From Camellia lanceoleosa (taxonomy: Eukaryota > Streptophyta > Magnoliopsida > Ericales > Theaceae): a DNA stretch of 64,000 nt. The stretch is taken from the NCBI GenBank assembly GCA_025200525.1, contig CM045767.1, positions 9,407,273 through 9,471,272 of the forward strand, written 5' to 3'. A program made the position numbers and the translations under genes. The notes beneath the pieces are model-generated. The model had not been told where the DNA came from and did not search any database. It worked only from the letters and a program-made list of their open reading frames with translations. Shown here in pieces: positions 1 to 12,121 of this stretch (its first letter is position 1; the number at the start of each line of letters is the position of its first letter).

Positions 1-794
1 ACTGATAAATTTATCTTTATCACTTAAATAAATTTATCAATAGGACCTAATGGGTAATAAGTCTTAAAAGTAGGATCTATTGGTAGTTTACCTTAAAAAT
101 AATTTAAGTAATCTCTAAGTCTTATTTTAGTACTCCTTTCACTGATCCTAAACTCAAATGATTAATTGAGTATAAAATTAAAAGTATATGTACATGTCGA
201 TTATTTCGGAAAGTTTTTGCCCAAATTCCCCTTCTCCTTTTCCTTCGTCCGCTCTACTTCCTTTTTCAATATTTATTATTATTTATATTTTGTTTCCTTT
301 TAACTCTTCCAGAACTTCTCGTAAATATTACATATTATATTTAATATTTTGTTGCCTTTATATCACCTAGCATATAAAGTGAACACTTGGAAAGACATGC
401 AAATTTATATTCAATTATGATTTCCTCCCTTGCCATTTTATATAATCTAATTTTAGTCCCAAATAGAAATTTGGCTTATTCCATTTAGACCCACGAAATT
501 TAACACTTTTACATTTCATTCCTTGCTAACATTTTTTTTAAAAATTTAATTAATAACTAAAATGAGATACGGTTTTCACAATGTTTGATTTAGATGGGTG
601 CAATTATAAGAATAGAAGAAAATGTTGCTCTTGATCTTCTATTATAGCAATTTTCCATCTTCTCCGTTCTCCTCCATTAAAGCATTCTATTTTTTACATG
701 CATGGGACCTTTGGTCTAGATTGTTAATCAAAGAAGAAAATGGAAAATGGAAGGCCATTGATTAAAGAAGACAAAGGAATACATAAGGCATAGG
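1..794. other. AT-rich flank without a recognisable gene
   Basis: I see no coding region, RNA gene or repeat boundary here. The sequence is AT-rich with short pyrimidine runs around 220-310. The last five bases before the Copia element (795-799, GTTTC) are the left copy of its target-site duplication, so this stretch is part of the pre-insertion locus. Confidence 0.5.
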
Positions 795-799
795 GTTTC

Positions 800-1149
800 T
801 GATAAGATACTAACTGTAATTGACTCAACTGCATCTCAATCTCAACAGTCCGAGCAGTTCAAGCAGTCCAAGCTGCATTAGTCAAAGCAGCTCTCTCTTG
901 CATTTGAGCTACAGCAAAGGTCTCACAACTCATCTCCATTATCACAGTCAAAGAGAGAGTCAGCATTGATATGTCCTCTACCAAAGTCATGTGTTGCTAG
1001 CAGTTCTCAATATAATATCTGTAACAGTTGTGAAGTTTGTTAATTAGTTAGAAGTGTTTGTTAGTGAGTTAGTTAGCTAGTTGTGTATATAATCTCTTAA
1101 TCTGTTGTAATCAAAGTAAGTGAAATGAAAGATATCTTCATCTTCTACA
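800..1149 (+). repeat. 5' LTR of the Copia element
   Basis: This 350-bp direct repeat matches 5295-5644 and has TG...CA termini. The TATA-like box near its 3' end implies that almost the whole LTR is U3 and that R plus U5 are very short, as in several small Copia lineages. Confidence 0.95.
1086..1093 (+). promoter_or_regulatory. TATA-like box of the Copia LTR promoter
   Basis: TATATAAT lies about 60 bp before the LTR end and is conserved in the 3' LTR at about 5581. The position suits a retrotransposon core promoter, with transcription starting roughly 25-35 bp downstream. This is inferred from motif and position only. Confidence 0.55.
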
Positions 1150-1167
1150 TGGTATCAAAGCATTAGA
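1150..1167 (+). other. Primer binding site (initiator tRNA-Met type)
   Basis: TGGTATCAAAGCATTAGA starts immediately after the 5' LTR. It matches the usual plant site TGGTATCAGAGC with one substitution (G to A at the ninth base). It would prime minus-strand DNA synthesis from the 3' end of initiator tRNA-Met. Confidence 0.9.
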
Positions 1168-1189
1168 GCTCTCACGAGCAGATTCATCC

Positions 1190-2269
1190 ATGGCAGCTCA
1201 TGCTGATTCATCCATGGCTGATCCTGTTTCTCTACCGTCTAGTCTTAATTCTCTGTTATCAAATTTTGGTTCTCTTGTCACTGTTAAACTTGACGTCGAA
1301 TTTTCTTATCTAGTGAAATGAACTTCACAATATTCTTGACGGCAAATTGTTTTTGGGCTATGTAACTGGAGCAATACCTTGTCCTTCATCCGAAATTACT
1401 GATGCCTCTGGAAAACAGTTCTCAATCCTACATATGCTCAATGGGAAGCCATTGATGCAAATCTTCTCACATGTCTAATTGCAACACTTTCTCTTTCCGT
1501 ATATTCCTCTATTCTTCATCTACAAACTTGCTCACAAGTCTGGAAAGCACTTGCACAGAGATTTACATCTGTCTCTAGATCTCATATTCATTAGTTGAAG
1601 AACAAACTTCACACCATACGTAAGCAATCTTCCTCAATTGACAGTTATCTGTCCCAAATCAAAGCAGTCTCAGATCTGTTAGCTTTGTCTGGTGCAAAGG
1701 TTAATGATGAAGACCTAATTCTTCTCACATTAAATGGCTTACCAGATGAATATGATGCATTCAAAACATCCATTCGAACTTGATCTACTTCAATGTCTAT
1801 GGAAGAACTGTGTTCTCTACTTGGATTAGAAGAAATTCATATTGAAAGTAAAATCAAGCATTCATCTAATTAAGATTTGCATGTTGCCTATTCAACAACA
1901 AAAGGTTCTTCTTCTGGTTTTGTTTTTGATACTCCATCCTCCAACTTTGGTTCAAATCCTTGCACTACACCTTTCAATAATTTTAGAGGAAGAGCTCAGC
2001 ACAGAGGAAGCAGAGGTGGCAGATATCAAAATAATTTTCGTGGTGGAAACAAAACTAATCGATATTCTATCAATCGATCCAGATCAGATTATCGTGGTAC
2101 TACTACATTTATATGTCAGATCTGTGGAAAATCAGGATATATTGCTTTAGATTGTTGGTATAGACATGATACTACTTATCAATCTACTTCCACTACTACA
2201 CCAAAAGCCTATACTGCAACAGTGCCTTCATCATCATCAGACTCTACCATGTCTACTGTGCCTTCTTAG
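1190..2269 (+). pseudogene. gag: Copia gag (capsid/nucleocapsid), decayed
   Basis: The first ATG after the primer site is at 1190, and the same frame is used by open segments at 1595-1783 and 1877-2269. These segments resemble the Copia gag middle region, followed by an RG-rich stretch and a CCHC zinc knuckle near 2115-2156. In the knuckle the spacing is kept, but the expected histidine is tyrosine (CQICGKSGYIALDC), a change explained by one C-to-T. In-frame stops lie near 1319, 1592, 1784 and 1871, and the frame is disturbed between about 1321 and 1590. The stops at 1592 (TAG) and 1784 (TGA) look like decayed CAG and CGA codons. Gag would form virus-like particles in the cytoplasm, but this copy cannot. 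Confidence 0.85.
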
Positions 2270-5200
2270 TATATTGACTCAGCAGCCACAAATCATCTCA
2301 CACATGATTTGACTAATTTTCAGCAATATCAAACTTATCAGGGATCAGATCAAGTTCAAGTTGGAAATGGCTCGGGTTTGCCTATTTAGCATGTTGGCAA
2401 TGGACAAACACAAACATCAAGTTCTGCATAAAGGCTCAAATATCAATGGTCTTTATCAAATGTCTCCATCTTCTTCCATCTGTTCCAAGCAACCACAAGT
2501 TTTTCAGTCTTTCACTAGTCCCACTGTTCCAGTTTCTGATTTGCTGTGGCATCAAAGATTGGGTCATCCTTCAGCTGTCAAGCTGCAGCACTTGGCATCA
2601 CATCTTCCAAATAAAAATAGTTTCAATAAAGCCATAGCTTGTACTGACTGCTATGTGTCTAAAAGTCATAGAATTCCCTTCAAATTGTCTTGTTCTTCTG
2701 TTGATAGTCCATTTTCTCTTATTCATGCTGATGTATGGGGACCTTTTACTGTTGATAATGCCCCATTTCGATTTTATGTTTTGTTTGTTGATGTTTGTAC
2801 TAGATTCACTTGGATCTATCCCTTGCATTTTAAGAGTGAAGTCTATGAAAAATTGCTTGAGTTTAAAGTCTATGCAGAAAATCAATTTCATACTTCTCTT
2901 AAAATTTTAAGAACTGATGGAGGTATTGAATTTGTTAACAAGAAAATTGCTGCTCTCTTCTCTTCCCATGGTATTATTCACCAAACAAGTTGTCCTTATA
3001 CTCAAGCTCAAAATGGTGTGGCTGAAAGGAAGCATAGGCATATAACTGAAACTACTATCACTCTTCTTCACCAATCTTCTCTTCCTTTGTAATTTTGGTT
3101 TGATGCTGTAGCTACAGCTATCTTTTTAATAAATAGAATGCCTAGTTCTATTCTTTCAAATAAATCTCCATTTCAGGTTCTTTTTAAAACACTTCCAGAT
3201 TTTTCCTTCTTCAAGGTCTTTGGTTATCAATGCTTTCCTTGGTTGAAACCTTATACTACTCACAAGCTTCAACCTAAGTCTGTCTCATGTGTTTTCTTAG
3301 GCTATCATCCTACTGTTAAAGGGTATAGATGCTTAGATCCTCTCAATGGCAAACTATATCTCTCTAGACATGTTATCTTCAATGAAACATGCTTTCTATA
3401 TGCAACTACTGTTTCTTTGTCTTCTTCTCCTTCTCTATCTTTGCCTCATCTTCATTAATTTTTCTGGCCTTCTTTTACTTCATCTGTATCTCAGATTCCC
3501 TCTTCTTCTCAGCCTTCTCTTTCTCATTCTTCTTCCCAATCTCCTTCACCTCTTCTTTTACTTGTGTCTCAATCTTCATTATCTTCTTCTCAACAGTCTT
3601 CTTCATCGTCTCATGCTATTCCTATTACCTCTATTACTATTGATCTTCCTCCACCTTCTGCTCCAACTTTTTTCAATGTTCACCCTATGCTTACCAGATC
3701 TAAGACAAAACCTCCTGTTTGTTTTACTGCTGTATTAGATTCCTCTTATCTTCATTTTGAACCTCCAACTGTTGCAGCTGCCTTAGCCTCTCCTGTGTGG
3801 CTTTCTACTATACAGGAAGAGTTTCAAGCTCTGCAACACCAATGTACTTGGGATCTTGTGTCTCTTCCTTCTCATAAAACTGCAATTGGATGTAAATGGG
3901 TGTACAGAATCAAACGTAATTCTGATGGCTCTATGGCTAGATACAAAGCCCGGTTGGTGGCTAAAGGATACCTACAGCAGGAAGGAGTTGATTTTCATGA
4001 AACCTTCAGTCATGTGGCCAAGCAACCCACCATTCGCATATTCTTGTGTTTAGCTCTGCATTTTCAATGGCCTATTCATCAGTTAGACATTTCTAATGCC
4101 TTCCTTCATGGCATCTTAGATGAAGAGGTTTATATGCTTCAACCCCCCTGTTTTGTTCATGATTCTAACCAAGTATGCAAGCTTAAGAAAGCTTTATATG
4201 GCCTTAAACAAGCTCCTCGAGCTTAGTATTCTACCTTCTCTAAATTTCTTATCTCTTAGGGATTTGTTAACACTCACTCAGATTCTTCTCTATTTGTTCA
4301 GCATACCAATACCAGTCTTATCATTCTTGTAGTTTATGTTGATGACATCTTGGTTATTGGTAGTGATTCTTCTCTTTTTATTTAGTTTATTCATCACATG
4401 CATACTGTGTTCTCCATGAAAGAGTTAGGTCCTGTGTCCTATTTCTTGGGCATATCTGTTCAATCTTTGCCTCATGGTTATTTCTTGTCTCAAGCTAAAT
4501 ATGCCACTGACCTTCTTCATAAAGCTGGTTTGATTGATTGCAAACCTTGTTATACCCCTTTAGCTGTTAAACCTTCTCTTTCTACTGTTGATGCTCTTTC
4601 ATTTTCCAATCATTCTCTTTACCATAGCCTTGTGGGGAGTTTACAGTATCTTACCATTACCCGTCCTGACTTGGCTCTAGCTGTTAATCAGGCCTGCTAG
4701 CACATGCATCTTCCTACCAATGCTGATTTTCAAGCTGTTAAACGCCTATTGAGATATGTGAAGGGCACTCTTCATCATGGTCTTCATTTTACTTCTGGCC
4801 CCTTTTCTCTTTATGCCTTTTCAGATTCAAACTGGGTTGGTGATAATGTTGATCGTCGATCCACTTCAGGATACTGTGTCTGTTTGGGTCCTAATTTGAT
4901 TTCTTGGAGTGCTAAGAAACAATCTATTGTTTCTAGATCTTCAACTGAGGCAGAGTATAGGGCTTTGGCTAATGCTACTGCAGAACTCACATGGTTGCAA
5001 CAACTTCTCAAAGACATGCACATCCATGTTCTTTCTATTCCTGAGCTCTGGTGTGACAATCTATCTGCTATGGCCTTGGCAACTAATCCTGTTTTCCATT
5101 CTCGTACTAAGCATATCGAAATTGATTGTCACTTTATTCGTGATAAGGTTGTTGCCAAGCTTATTAATTTGCAGTATGTGCCTACCACAGATCAGGTGGC

Positions 5201-5297
5201 TGACATTTTCACCAAACCTCTTTCTACCTCTCGATTTCAGTATTTGAAAGACAAGCTTCTTGTGCTTCCTTGCCCCCATCAGCTTGCAGGGGGCTGA
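2270..5297 (+). pseudogene. pol: Copia pol (protease, integrase, RT, RNase H), decayed
   Basis: Protease is marked by a DSAATNH motif just after 2270, still in the gag frame. Shortly downstream (about 2400-2430) the frame changes, and most of the usual protease-to-integrase spacer is missing, so there is an internal deletion. Integrase follows: the WHQRLGH/CTDC zinc finger (about 2545-2655), then core acidic residues in HADVWGPF, RTDGG and NGVAERK (about 2730-3030). Reverse transcriptase spans about 3790-4500, with YKARLVAKGY, LYGLKQAP and VYVDDILV. RNase H spans about 4710-5240, with SDSNW and STEAEYRA. Stops at 3090, 3456, 4224, 4248, 4383 and 4698 break the frame; several are TAG where CAG or TGG is expected. 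The final stop at 5295 overlaps the first bases of the 3' LTR. Confidence 0.93.
5286..5294 (+). other. Polypurine tract of the Copia element
   Basis: GCAGGGGGC lies directly before the 3' LTR, where a purine-rich primer for plus-strand DNA synthesis is expected. Confidence 0.75.
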
Positions 5298-5644
5298 TAA
5301 GATACTAATTGTAACTGACTCAACTGCATCTCAATCTCAACAGTCCGAGCAGTTCAAGTAGTCCAAGCTACATTAGTCAAAGCAGCGCCCTTCTGCATCT
5401 GAGCTACAGCAAAGGTCTCACAACTCATCTCCATTATCACAGTCAAAGAGAGAGTCAGCATTGATATGTCCTCTATCACAGTCATGTGTTGCTAGCAGTT
5501 CTCAATATAATATCTATAACAGTTGTGAAGTTTGTTAATTAGTTAGAAGTGTCTGTTAGTGAGTTAGTTAGCTAGTTGTGTATATAATCTCTTAATCTGT
5601 TGTAATCAAAGTAAGTGAAATGAAAGATATCTTCATCTTCTACA
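5295..5644 (+). repeat. 3' LTR of the Copia element
   Basis: This is a 350-bp direct copy of 800-1149, differing at about 13 positions, five of them clustered near 5384-5398. It is followed by the right target duplication GTTTC (5645-5649). Confidence 0.95.
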
Positions 5645-5649
5645 GTTTC

Positions 5650-5816
5650 AACTTGAAACACATGACAAGTAATCAATCTTAGACATAGCACATTCTTAGG
5701 CATTCCAGATAAAATGCACTCCTTCACTTATATTATATATGATATATGATATGATATGATATATGATGCTACTTTCTAAAATTTGGTACACTTTCATTCT
5801 AAAATCACTACAAAAT
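5650..5816. other. Short AT-rich spacer with (GATAT)-type microsatellite
   Basis: A run of alternating ATATG/GATAT units occupies about 5735-5767. Nothing else is recognisable. Confidence 0.6.
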
Positions 5817-6304
5817 AAGTGTTTGTTTGATTTAATTTTTCAAAAATTATTTTTAGATAAGCTCCCATTTGTTTTTATTGTTTTTTTTTTTTTTGATATT
5901 TTAATCAATTTTTTGCACTTTTTATGTGCATCTAAAAAGTAAAACAAATTAACCAAAAATATTTTAAAAATTACTAAAAACAAATAAAAATTTGAACACA
6001 AATCTATGTGTATTTTAGTTCAGGTTTTCATTTGTTTTTAGTGATTTTTTTTTTTTGATATTTTAGCTTCTTTTTAAATTTTTTTTTTTATTTTTAAAAT
6101 GCATCTAATCGTGATGTAAATAAAAAGTAAAGATGATCTTGGAATGTATACACTTCGAACTAGTTAAGAATTTCACTGGAAATTTAGACTCAACTTAAAA
6201 GTGAAAAAAAAAAAGAGAGATTAAAGTATGAAAGCAAAATTCAGTAAAGATAAACAAAAACTCATTTAAAAATAATTTTTGAAAACTGTAACCAAACAAA
6301 ACTT
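5817..6304. mobile_element. MITE-like foldback element (~490 bp)
   Basis: The two ends are inverted copies. The left end (about 5817-5862) and the reverse complement of the right end (about 6258-6304) share the block TTTTCAAAAATTATTTTTA and a GTTTGTTTG-like terminus. The inside is AT-rich and non-coding, with poly-T runs at about 5880-5895 and 6045-6057. A clear target duplication is not visible and the superfamily is uncertain. Confidence 0.5.
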
Positions 6305-8336
6305 AAGAGTTTTTGTAGCTCCCTGCTATTTCAAACAAGAATCCATCTCAACCAAAATAACAATTTACTCCAAAAGCCATATTGTTCACTAAACTAAGAT
6401 TTAAATTTACAATTTCCATATATACATAACCATAAAACCTCGTACCCAATCCCACGTTCTACAAATAAGATGACAATTACAAAAAAAAGGCCCCATGAGT
6501 GTACAAGACAACAACAAAATAAATCTAACCGTCCTAGTACAAAACTATAAGTCTTCACAGCAAAATATTTCCAACTATCAATCCCAACACAGCATACTTT
6601 CTAGTCACCATCAGGTTGTACAACATTTTTCCTAAAAAATAAAATAGGGGTGGGCTATATGCCTAGTAGGAATACATTTAACCAAATATTTAATCATTCG
6701 AATAAATTTATGGCATCCTTGAGACAAAACATAATAAGGAGTTATGAATACATGTAACTTTCACCAATTATGTAAATACATAACAATTAAGCATGGATAA
6801 TTACAATCCACACCTTTACAGCACATATTTAAACAATCACATCAATGGAAAACAAATCATGAGTCCCATGTAAGAGTCCAACACAAGTTGTTTTAGGTTC
6901 AAAAAAATATTCTCACATTTACCGGCTATTATACGGCGGGAAGTGGGCTCCTCAAGAAAACCATCTATTTTTTCACTTTTGCCGGCTATTATACAGCGGG
7001 ACTGTGTGAACACCTTAAAACATATTTCCCACATTTGTCCAATGATAAGCCTAGACAGGGCAATTGGACACCTTTTTAATCTCCTTGTACGCGAGTACCA
7101 ACACAACACTACATTTTTCAAAACCGACTCTTACCCGGACTCATGCACAATTAACCGTTCTATCACATTTTAATTCCATCAACAAGCATCCATCATCACA
7201 ATAGATGAAACACCACATAATATTCAAAGAATAATAACATTCAAGTCACAATTTCTTTACCATATCCACATTCACATCTTTAATCTCTTTATTATTCAAA
7301 ATATTCCATGAATTAAAGGAAATTCCATTCAATTTAGTGTTTTCTACTCAAATTGAGAATTTAAGGTTTTACCAAATTTGGGAGTTTTTCTCCTTCATCA
7401 TAAATATAAGTTTTAACAATATTTATATACAGGTTTTGAAAAAAGAGTTAAGAAATTCCAAGCAAAAATAAGTAAAATGGCCTATTTATGTAAAAAATAG
7501 GTTTAATCCAACAATATCCTCAAATTAGCTCATAGGTCACAACAATACCATGAAATCTCTTCAAAATAAAGAAATACCAGGGTAAAAGTATCCCTACCTC
7601 AAGATTAGAAGCTAAGGATGAAGACCCATCTTCAAACTCCAATGAAATCACAAAACAATCGGTAAAAGTATTGATCCATGCTTGTTCTTCAACCTTTTTG
7701 AAAGATTTGGGGTGAATCTTTGGTAAAAAGTAGAGAAAGCAAGAGTTTGGAAGGTTAGGGTTTCGGGCTTGGAGGATGGGAGGAGAAGAGAGAGAAAAAA
7801 AATTAAGTTTTTGGGCCAAAAAGTCACTTTATAATGTCTGTTAGCAACCTAGTTGCTCGAGCAAAGGAAACTTGGCTCGAGCGTAGAAAATAAGCTTCTA
7901 GAATCTCTGAAAATTGTGCAGTTCGCTCGAGCGAGCATGCTTCCAGTACAGGAACCCAAAATTTAAACAGGTGTAACTCTCTTGTTCGAACTCCATTTTT
8001 AGGCTGTTTTTGTGTCCAAATCGAAGCCCCAGAAACAAGCTTTCCAATGTTTCTGGCCTCACATTCAAATTCAAAGCATGGAAGAAGAAAAGAGCAAAAG
8101 AACGAAGGTTGGTCAAAAATGAAAACTCAAACTTGGGGCTTTTAATCTAATCTTGCGTAAATACTTTGTCAAGGCCTCAATCAAGGTTCCAAACATCACC
8201 TAAGGGTCTTCAATTATAATATTTAAGGTTCACTTGCCAACCCATCAATACCAAGAGTCCGACAACCATACAAGTTTTAAGGTGACGGGCACCACTTTAC
8301 ACCAATCCGGTATGAATTAGAATTCGAGTCATTACA
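6305..8336 (-). repeat. LTR-like, non-coding repeat debris
   Basis: There is no coding capacity. On the minus strand the segment would begin TGTAATGACTCG at 8336, like the TGTAATAACC start of the Gypsy LTR at 32834-35548. It also shares that family's CTCGAGCG palindromes (three at 7854-7933). A 20-bp block CCGGCTATTATACRGCGGGA occurs twice (about 6922 and 6982). I could not fix the other end or find a target duplication, so the call is a derived or truncated Gypsy LTR at low confidence. Confidence 0.35.
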
Positions 8337-8929
8337 ATTTTAGGGACAGAATTTTTTATTTTCAAAAATAAAAATTTTATTGTAAAAAATATGAAGAGAC
8401 CAATTCTAACAGTCAAAAGAAATGGACCTTTAGTGACAAAATTTAGTAAATGTAAAAAAAATACAATGATTTTTTTGGTAATTAAAATATTTGGTCCTTA
8501 AAATTTTTTGTATTAACCAAGATGTTGTGCACCATTTAATCCTGCCTTTTTTTCTTATAAATTAATAAGTCTCATTTCAATGTTAATGATAGATTTGCAT
8601 ATATTTTGAATGAGTGTTTTCCATAATGTTAAGGGTAAAAAGGGGTTTTTGGTGATGTTGAAATTACTAATGTGTCCAAAAAAACGTACTATATAGATTT
8701 TTGGTTTCCCTCATATCCGATCATAACGGAAGAATGAATATAGGAAGTTTTGGAATTCCAATGTTAATGCGATGTAGAATCCTCTATTAGTTCAATCAAT
8801 GGTTTTGGCAACGTTGAATCCACATCTTGTTCTCCCTCCCTCCAAAATTTAACATTTGGTTTCCCTCTTCCAAACTCTAGATACACGAGAACCCTCTTCT
8901 ATGAGTAAATTCGCATTGGCGATTAGGAG
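8337..8929. other. AT-rich spacer, nothing recognised
   Basis: Low-complexity A/T-rich DNA without an open reading frame or repeat boundary that I can support. Confidence 0.45.
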
Positions 8930-10339
8930 CGGCACGGAATAGTTTCGTCATCGTGGTTGACGTTGACGACGTATTGCTATCGAGTTTGCATGCTTTTATC
9001 GTTAGCGTATGCGGTTGATGTTGGTGACCTATGGCGTTAGGTATGCGTTGCCGATGTTGATTTACCTTTTATGTTGGTTCGATATGTTGTGTGGTTAATG
9101 TTAGATTGTATAGTTTTGATGTTGATGGCGTGATGTTAGATAGTCGACCATCACGTTGTTTGGTGTTATTGGTAATGTGGGTTTCGATTTTCATTGGGGT
9201 TATGGTCGTGTATTGGCAATTGACTTTGGGGTTTTAGTTATGTTTCAACCAACATTGTATACCACAGTAATGTGCTGTTTGTAGGCATATATGTTTGTGG
9301 TTGTTGTGTTGGCATGAGCTAATGTTAGGATTGTTTGTTGTGATTGTGGAGTTGTTATGTTGTAATGTGTCTCCGCATTACCCTGTTTTCCGAGAGTGTG
9401 TATGGGAATTAACATTTGGGCTGTCAATGTTGTCAATTGTAGTTGAAGTGTTATGTTGACCATACCCATGTTACGAAGTGCATTTGTAGTGGCATGTATG
9501 GAGAGGGGAGAAAAGTGTCGTTGTGCCGTAATGTCCTTACGGTTCCTTGTTTTTTGAGTCTATCATTGTAGTGTTGATTTGAAATATGAATTACTGCCAT
9601 GTAGTCAATGTGTGATGGTGTTTAAGTTAATGTTAGTGAATATTCCACGTAAATGGTACACACATTGTTGTAATGCAAGTCGATACATGCTGTTAGTAAT
9701 GTTTTTGTTACAGATAGTAGACGTTTGGTTGGAATGGGTTGTTATCAGTAATAGTGCTGGTGTGGTTGTGGTTTGATCTGTTTGATAACAAATTGTATTT
9801 GAAGCCCATTTGGTTTTATGCAGTGTAAGTGGCATTCGGTGAGAAGGGTTTGTCATTATGTCGTAATATCGTTAGGGTCCCTTATTAATTTAGTCTGGTT
9901 GAGTTGTGTGGATTTGAAATGTGAATTATTGCAATATTATTAAATGGGTGGTTTTGTTTAAATCAATTATAATGAACATTCTATATAATTGTACGCTTGT
10001 GCTTGGGTTTGTTTGGAAATGAAAGGAGGTAATTATAATAGTACATTGCATAATTTTGCAAAAAGTTATTGCTTGCTAATTAGTTCAATAGTGTTACATT
10101 TTTGGTTTGCATGTTATGAGTCATTTGCTAAGTGAACACCATGTGTTGCATACCTTGTCATTTGCCTTGGAGTTCACGTGTTGAGTGTTTACGGCAGAGT
10201 GTCTTGTTAATGTTGTTTTGCACATTGTGTCGTTCATGTTTTTGTTTAAATGTACGTTTGCATTACTATGTTAATGTGGCAGTTGTTGCAGGTAGTTCAA
10301 GAAGTCAGAGCTCCAAACGTAGGATTAGTGGAAAAACAA
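8930..10339. other. G+T-rich stretch of unknown origin
   Basis: From about 8930 the plus strand becomes strongly G+T-rich (GTTG, TGTTGATG and GTGG repeats), unlike the surrounding A+T-rich DNA. A diverged duplication is visible: about 9489-9690 and 9829-10030 share aligned blocks (GTGGCAT, GTCGTAAT, GATTTGAAAT, TGAATTA) at a period of 340 bp. A short splice-acceptor-like GTTGCAG near 10288 is followed by a small open stretch rich in Ser, Arg and Lys that runs up to the foldback insertion. I do not recognise a protein. It may be a very old transposon or gene relic. Confidence 0.4.
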
Positions 10340-11713
10340 TGTCATGACCCAAATCCGTCTCTATAGGTTTAGCGTCGTAACTGGCCAATAATCCTTGGAT
10401 TACCAAAAGCCTCTGTATATAATAATATATAAATAGGGGCTGCGGAAGCAAATAAATAAAATATACATAGTCCATCAAGTTGTGAGAGTATACATTAGAC
10501 AGATAATCTTAAACTTTTATAAACGTACAAATGACATCAAAAGATATAGTATTTACACGTCACTTCATGTACATATAAATAGAAAAACTTGTTCGTGGAG
10601 CAAAAGAAATAAAATCTTATACATCCATAACAACACAGCCACTAGATTTAACTTAATCCGGAACCTCCTCGGGAGGCATAAAGGTTGGCTGACAAAAACA
10701 AAGAAGCTAGGTCCTTAACTCTGAGCCTGGTCACGTGCTTAATCACCTACATACATAATATAAATATGAGCGGGAGCCCAATGAGTAATAACTTTGTAAA
10801 GCTATGTTTAAGTTAAATTATTTTCTGAATATGAAATAAGATCTATTTTATGAAATGTTATGTTCTGTACTATGAATGATTGTCCAATTCTCGATAAGTT
10901 TTTGTACACAAGTATGTTATCTGTTCCCAGTCCGGAGGTTCCTTTATGAAATTGACAAGTTATCTGCACCCGACTGGAGGTTCCTTTATGGAACTGACAA
11001 GTTATCCGTCCCCAATCCGAAGGTTTTTTTAAGGAACTGACAAGTTATCTGTATCATCAAATGAGGTTTCTCTATGGAACTGACTAGTATAATCTTTGAT
11101 ACTCTATATGTGATATGTTAGCGCTAACGGATGTACTATGTAGGATTAAGCATGAATTCTGAATTCTGTATGTGATTTGAATAAGAATATGAATATGAAT
11201 ATGAATCTATTCTATGTACAGACTTAGTTATGGGATATCATTCATTTAACCCTTTGCTTTGTTATTATTTACTGGGCTCCCGCTCACTATTTATATTATA
11301 TATGTAGGTGATCAGACACGTGACCAGGCTTAGAGTTGAGGACCTAGCATTTTTGCTTTTGTCAGCCAACCTTTGTGTCTCCCAAGGAGGTTCCGGATTA
11401 AGTCAAGTCTAGTGGCTGTGTTGTTATGGATGTATAAGACTTTGTTTCTTTTTCTCCACGAACAAGTTTTTCTGTTTATATGTACATGAAGTGACGTGTA
11501 AATACTGTACCTTTTGATGTCACTTATACGTTTATAAAAGTTTAAGATTATCTGTCCCATGTATGTTCCACAGCTCGATGGACTATGTATATTTTATGTA
11601 TTTACTTTCGCAGCCCCTATTTATATATTATTATGTACAGAGACCTTTGGTAATCCAAGGATTACTAGCCGGTTACGACGCTAAACCTATAAGGGCGGGT
11701 TTGGGTCGTGACA
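10340..11713. mobile_element. 1374-bp foldback element made of inverted LTR-like arms
   Basis: The left arm (10340-10795) and right arm (11261-11713) are near-perfect inverted copies of each other. The outer terminus is TGTCAYGACCCAAAYCCG on both sides. The arm layout matches the end of the Gypsy LTR found at 32834 and 39290: TGTCATGACCC, CTATAG, GGATTACC-like, GCGGAAGCAAA, then CACCTACATA and a GAG(T/C)GxGxxCCC-like block. The arms therefore look like two LTR 3' ends facing outward. The loop (10796-11260) carries a 4 x 43-bp tandem array. No convincing target duplication was found. Transcription through it would give a hairpin with a stem of about 450 bp. Confidence 0.8.
10916..11087 (+). 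repeat. Tandem array, four copies of ~43 bp
   Basis: Four units start at about 10916, 10959, 11001 and 11044. Each opens with GTTATC and contains GGAGGTTCCTTTATG-like sequence, ending in TGACAA or TGACTA. The array sits in the loop of the foldback element, matching the position of tandem arrays in the Gypsy LTR at 33.5 and 40.0 kb. Confidence 0.85.
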
Positions 11714-12121
11714 GACAGCCCGTTCACAATTTCTAACCGTTTGATTAGTTGAATATTGATTTCGTTTTGCTCAAGTGCTGTTATGACATATAATGCAGTT
11801 ATGTTATATTGCGATAAATATATTATTCCCAGTATTTGAATGTGTGCGAATTTTAGTATTTCGGATACACAACAAGTGATTATGTTATTATACTTGTATG
11901 TTAAATGATCATTGTGAATCGGTTTTGGTAAGATTGATTGGAACATTAAGTTTTACGCCATTGGAAATGGTCGTGTCCTAATTATGTATTTCATTGTATT
12001 GTAGTCATATTAAGCGAATGTCATGGGGATTTGAATGGATCTCATTATGCATGGTTTTGTGGTTGTTCTATGACGTGGTGACACAGTGGAAGTTCGTAAA
12101 TGATACTATGTGCATATGAAA

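Larger units (their letters stand above)
800..5644 (+). mobile_element. Ty1/Copia LTR retrotransposon, structurally complete, coding-defective
   Basis: Two 350-bp direct LTRs (800-1149 and 5295-5644), beginning TGATAAG and ending TACA, enclose a gag-pol region in Copia order: gag, protease, integrase, reverse transcriptase, RNase H. A tRNA-Met primer binding site abuts the 5' LTR and a purine tract abuts the 3' LTR. A perfect 5-bp target duplication GTTTC lies at 795-799 and 5645-5649. A hand comparison of the LTRs gives about 13 mismatches in 350 bp (about 4%), so the insertion is moderately old. The reading frames hold many stops and at least one frame change, so the copy cannot make its own proteins, although its ends are intact and could be mobilised in trans. 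Confidence 0.97.

Noticed and set aside
2361..2430. ATG at 2361 as the true start of pol
   Set aside because: The first residues are an out-of-frame reading of the protease region; pol is made as part of a gag-pol polyprotein in this family.
9245..9469. 74-codon minus-strand frame
   Set aside because: Thr/Asn/Gln-rich translation that follows directly from the G+T-rich plus strand; no domain.
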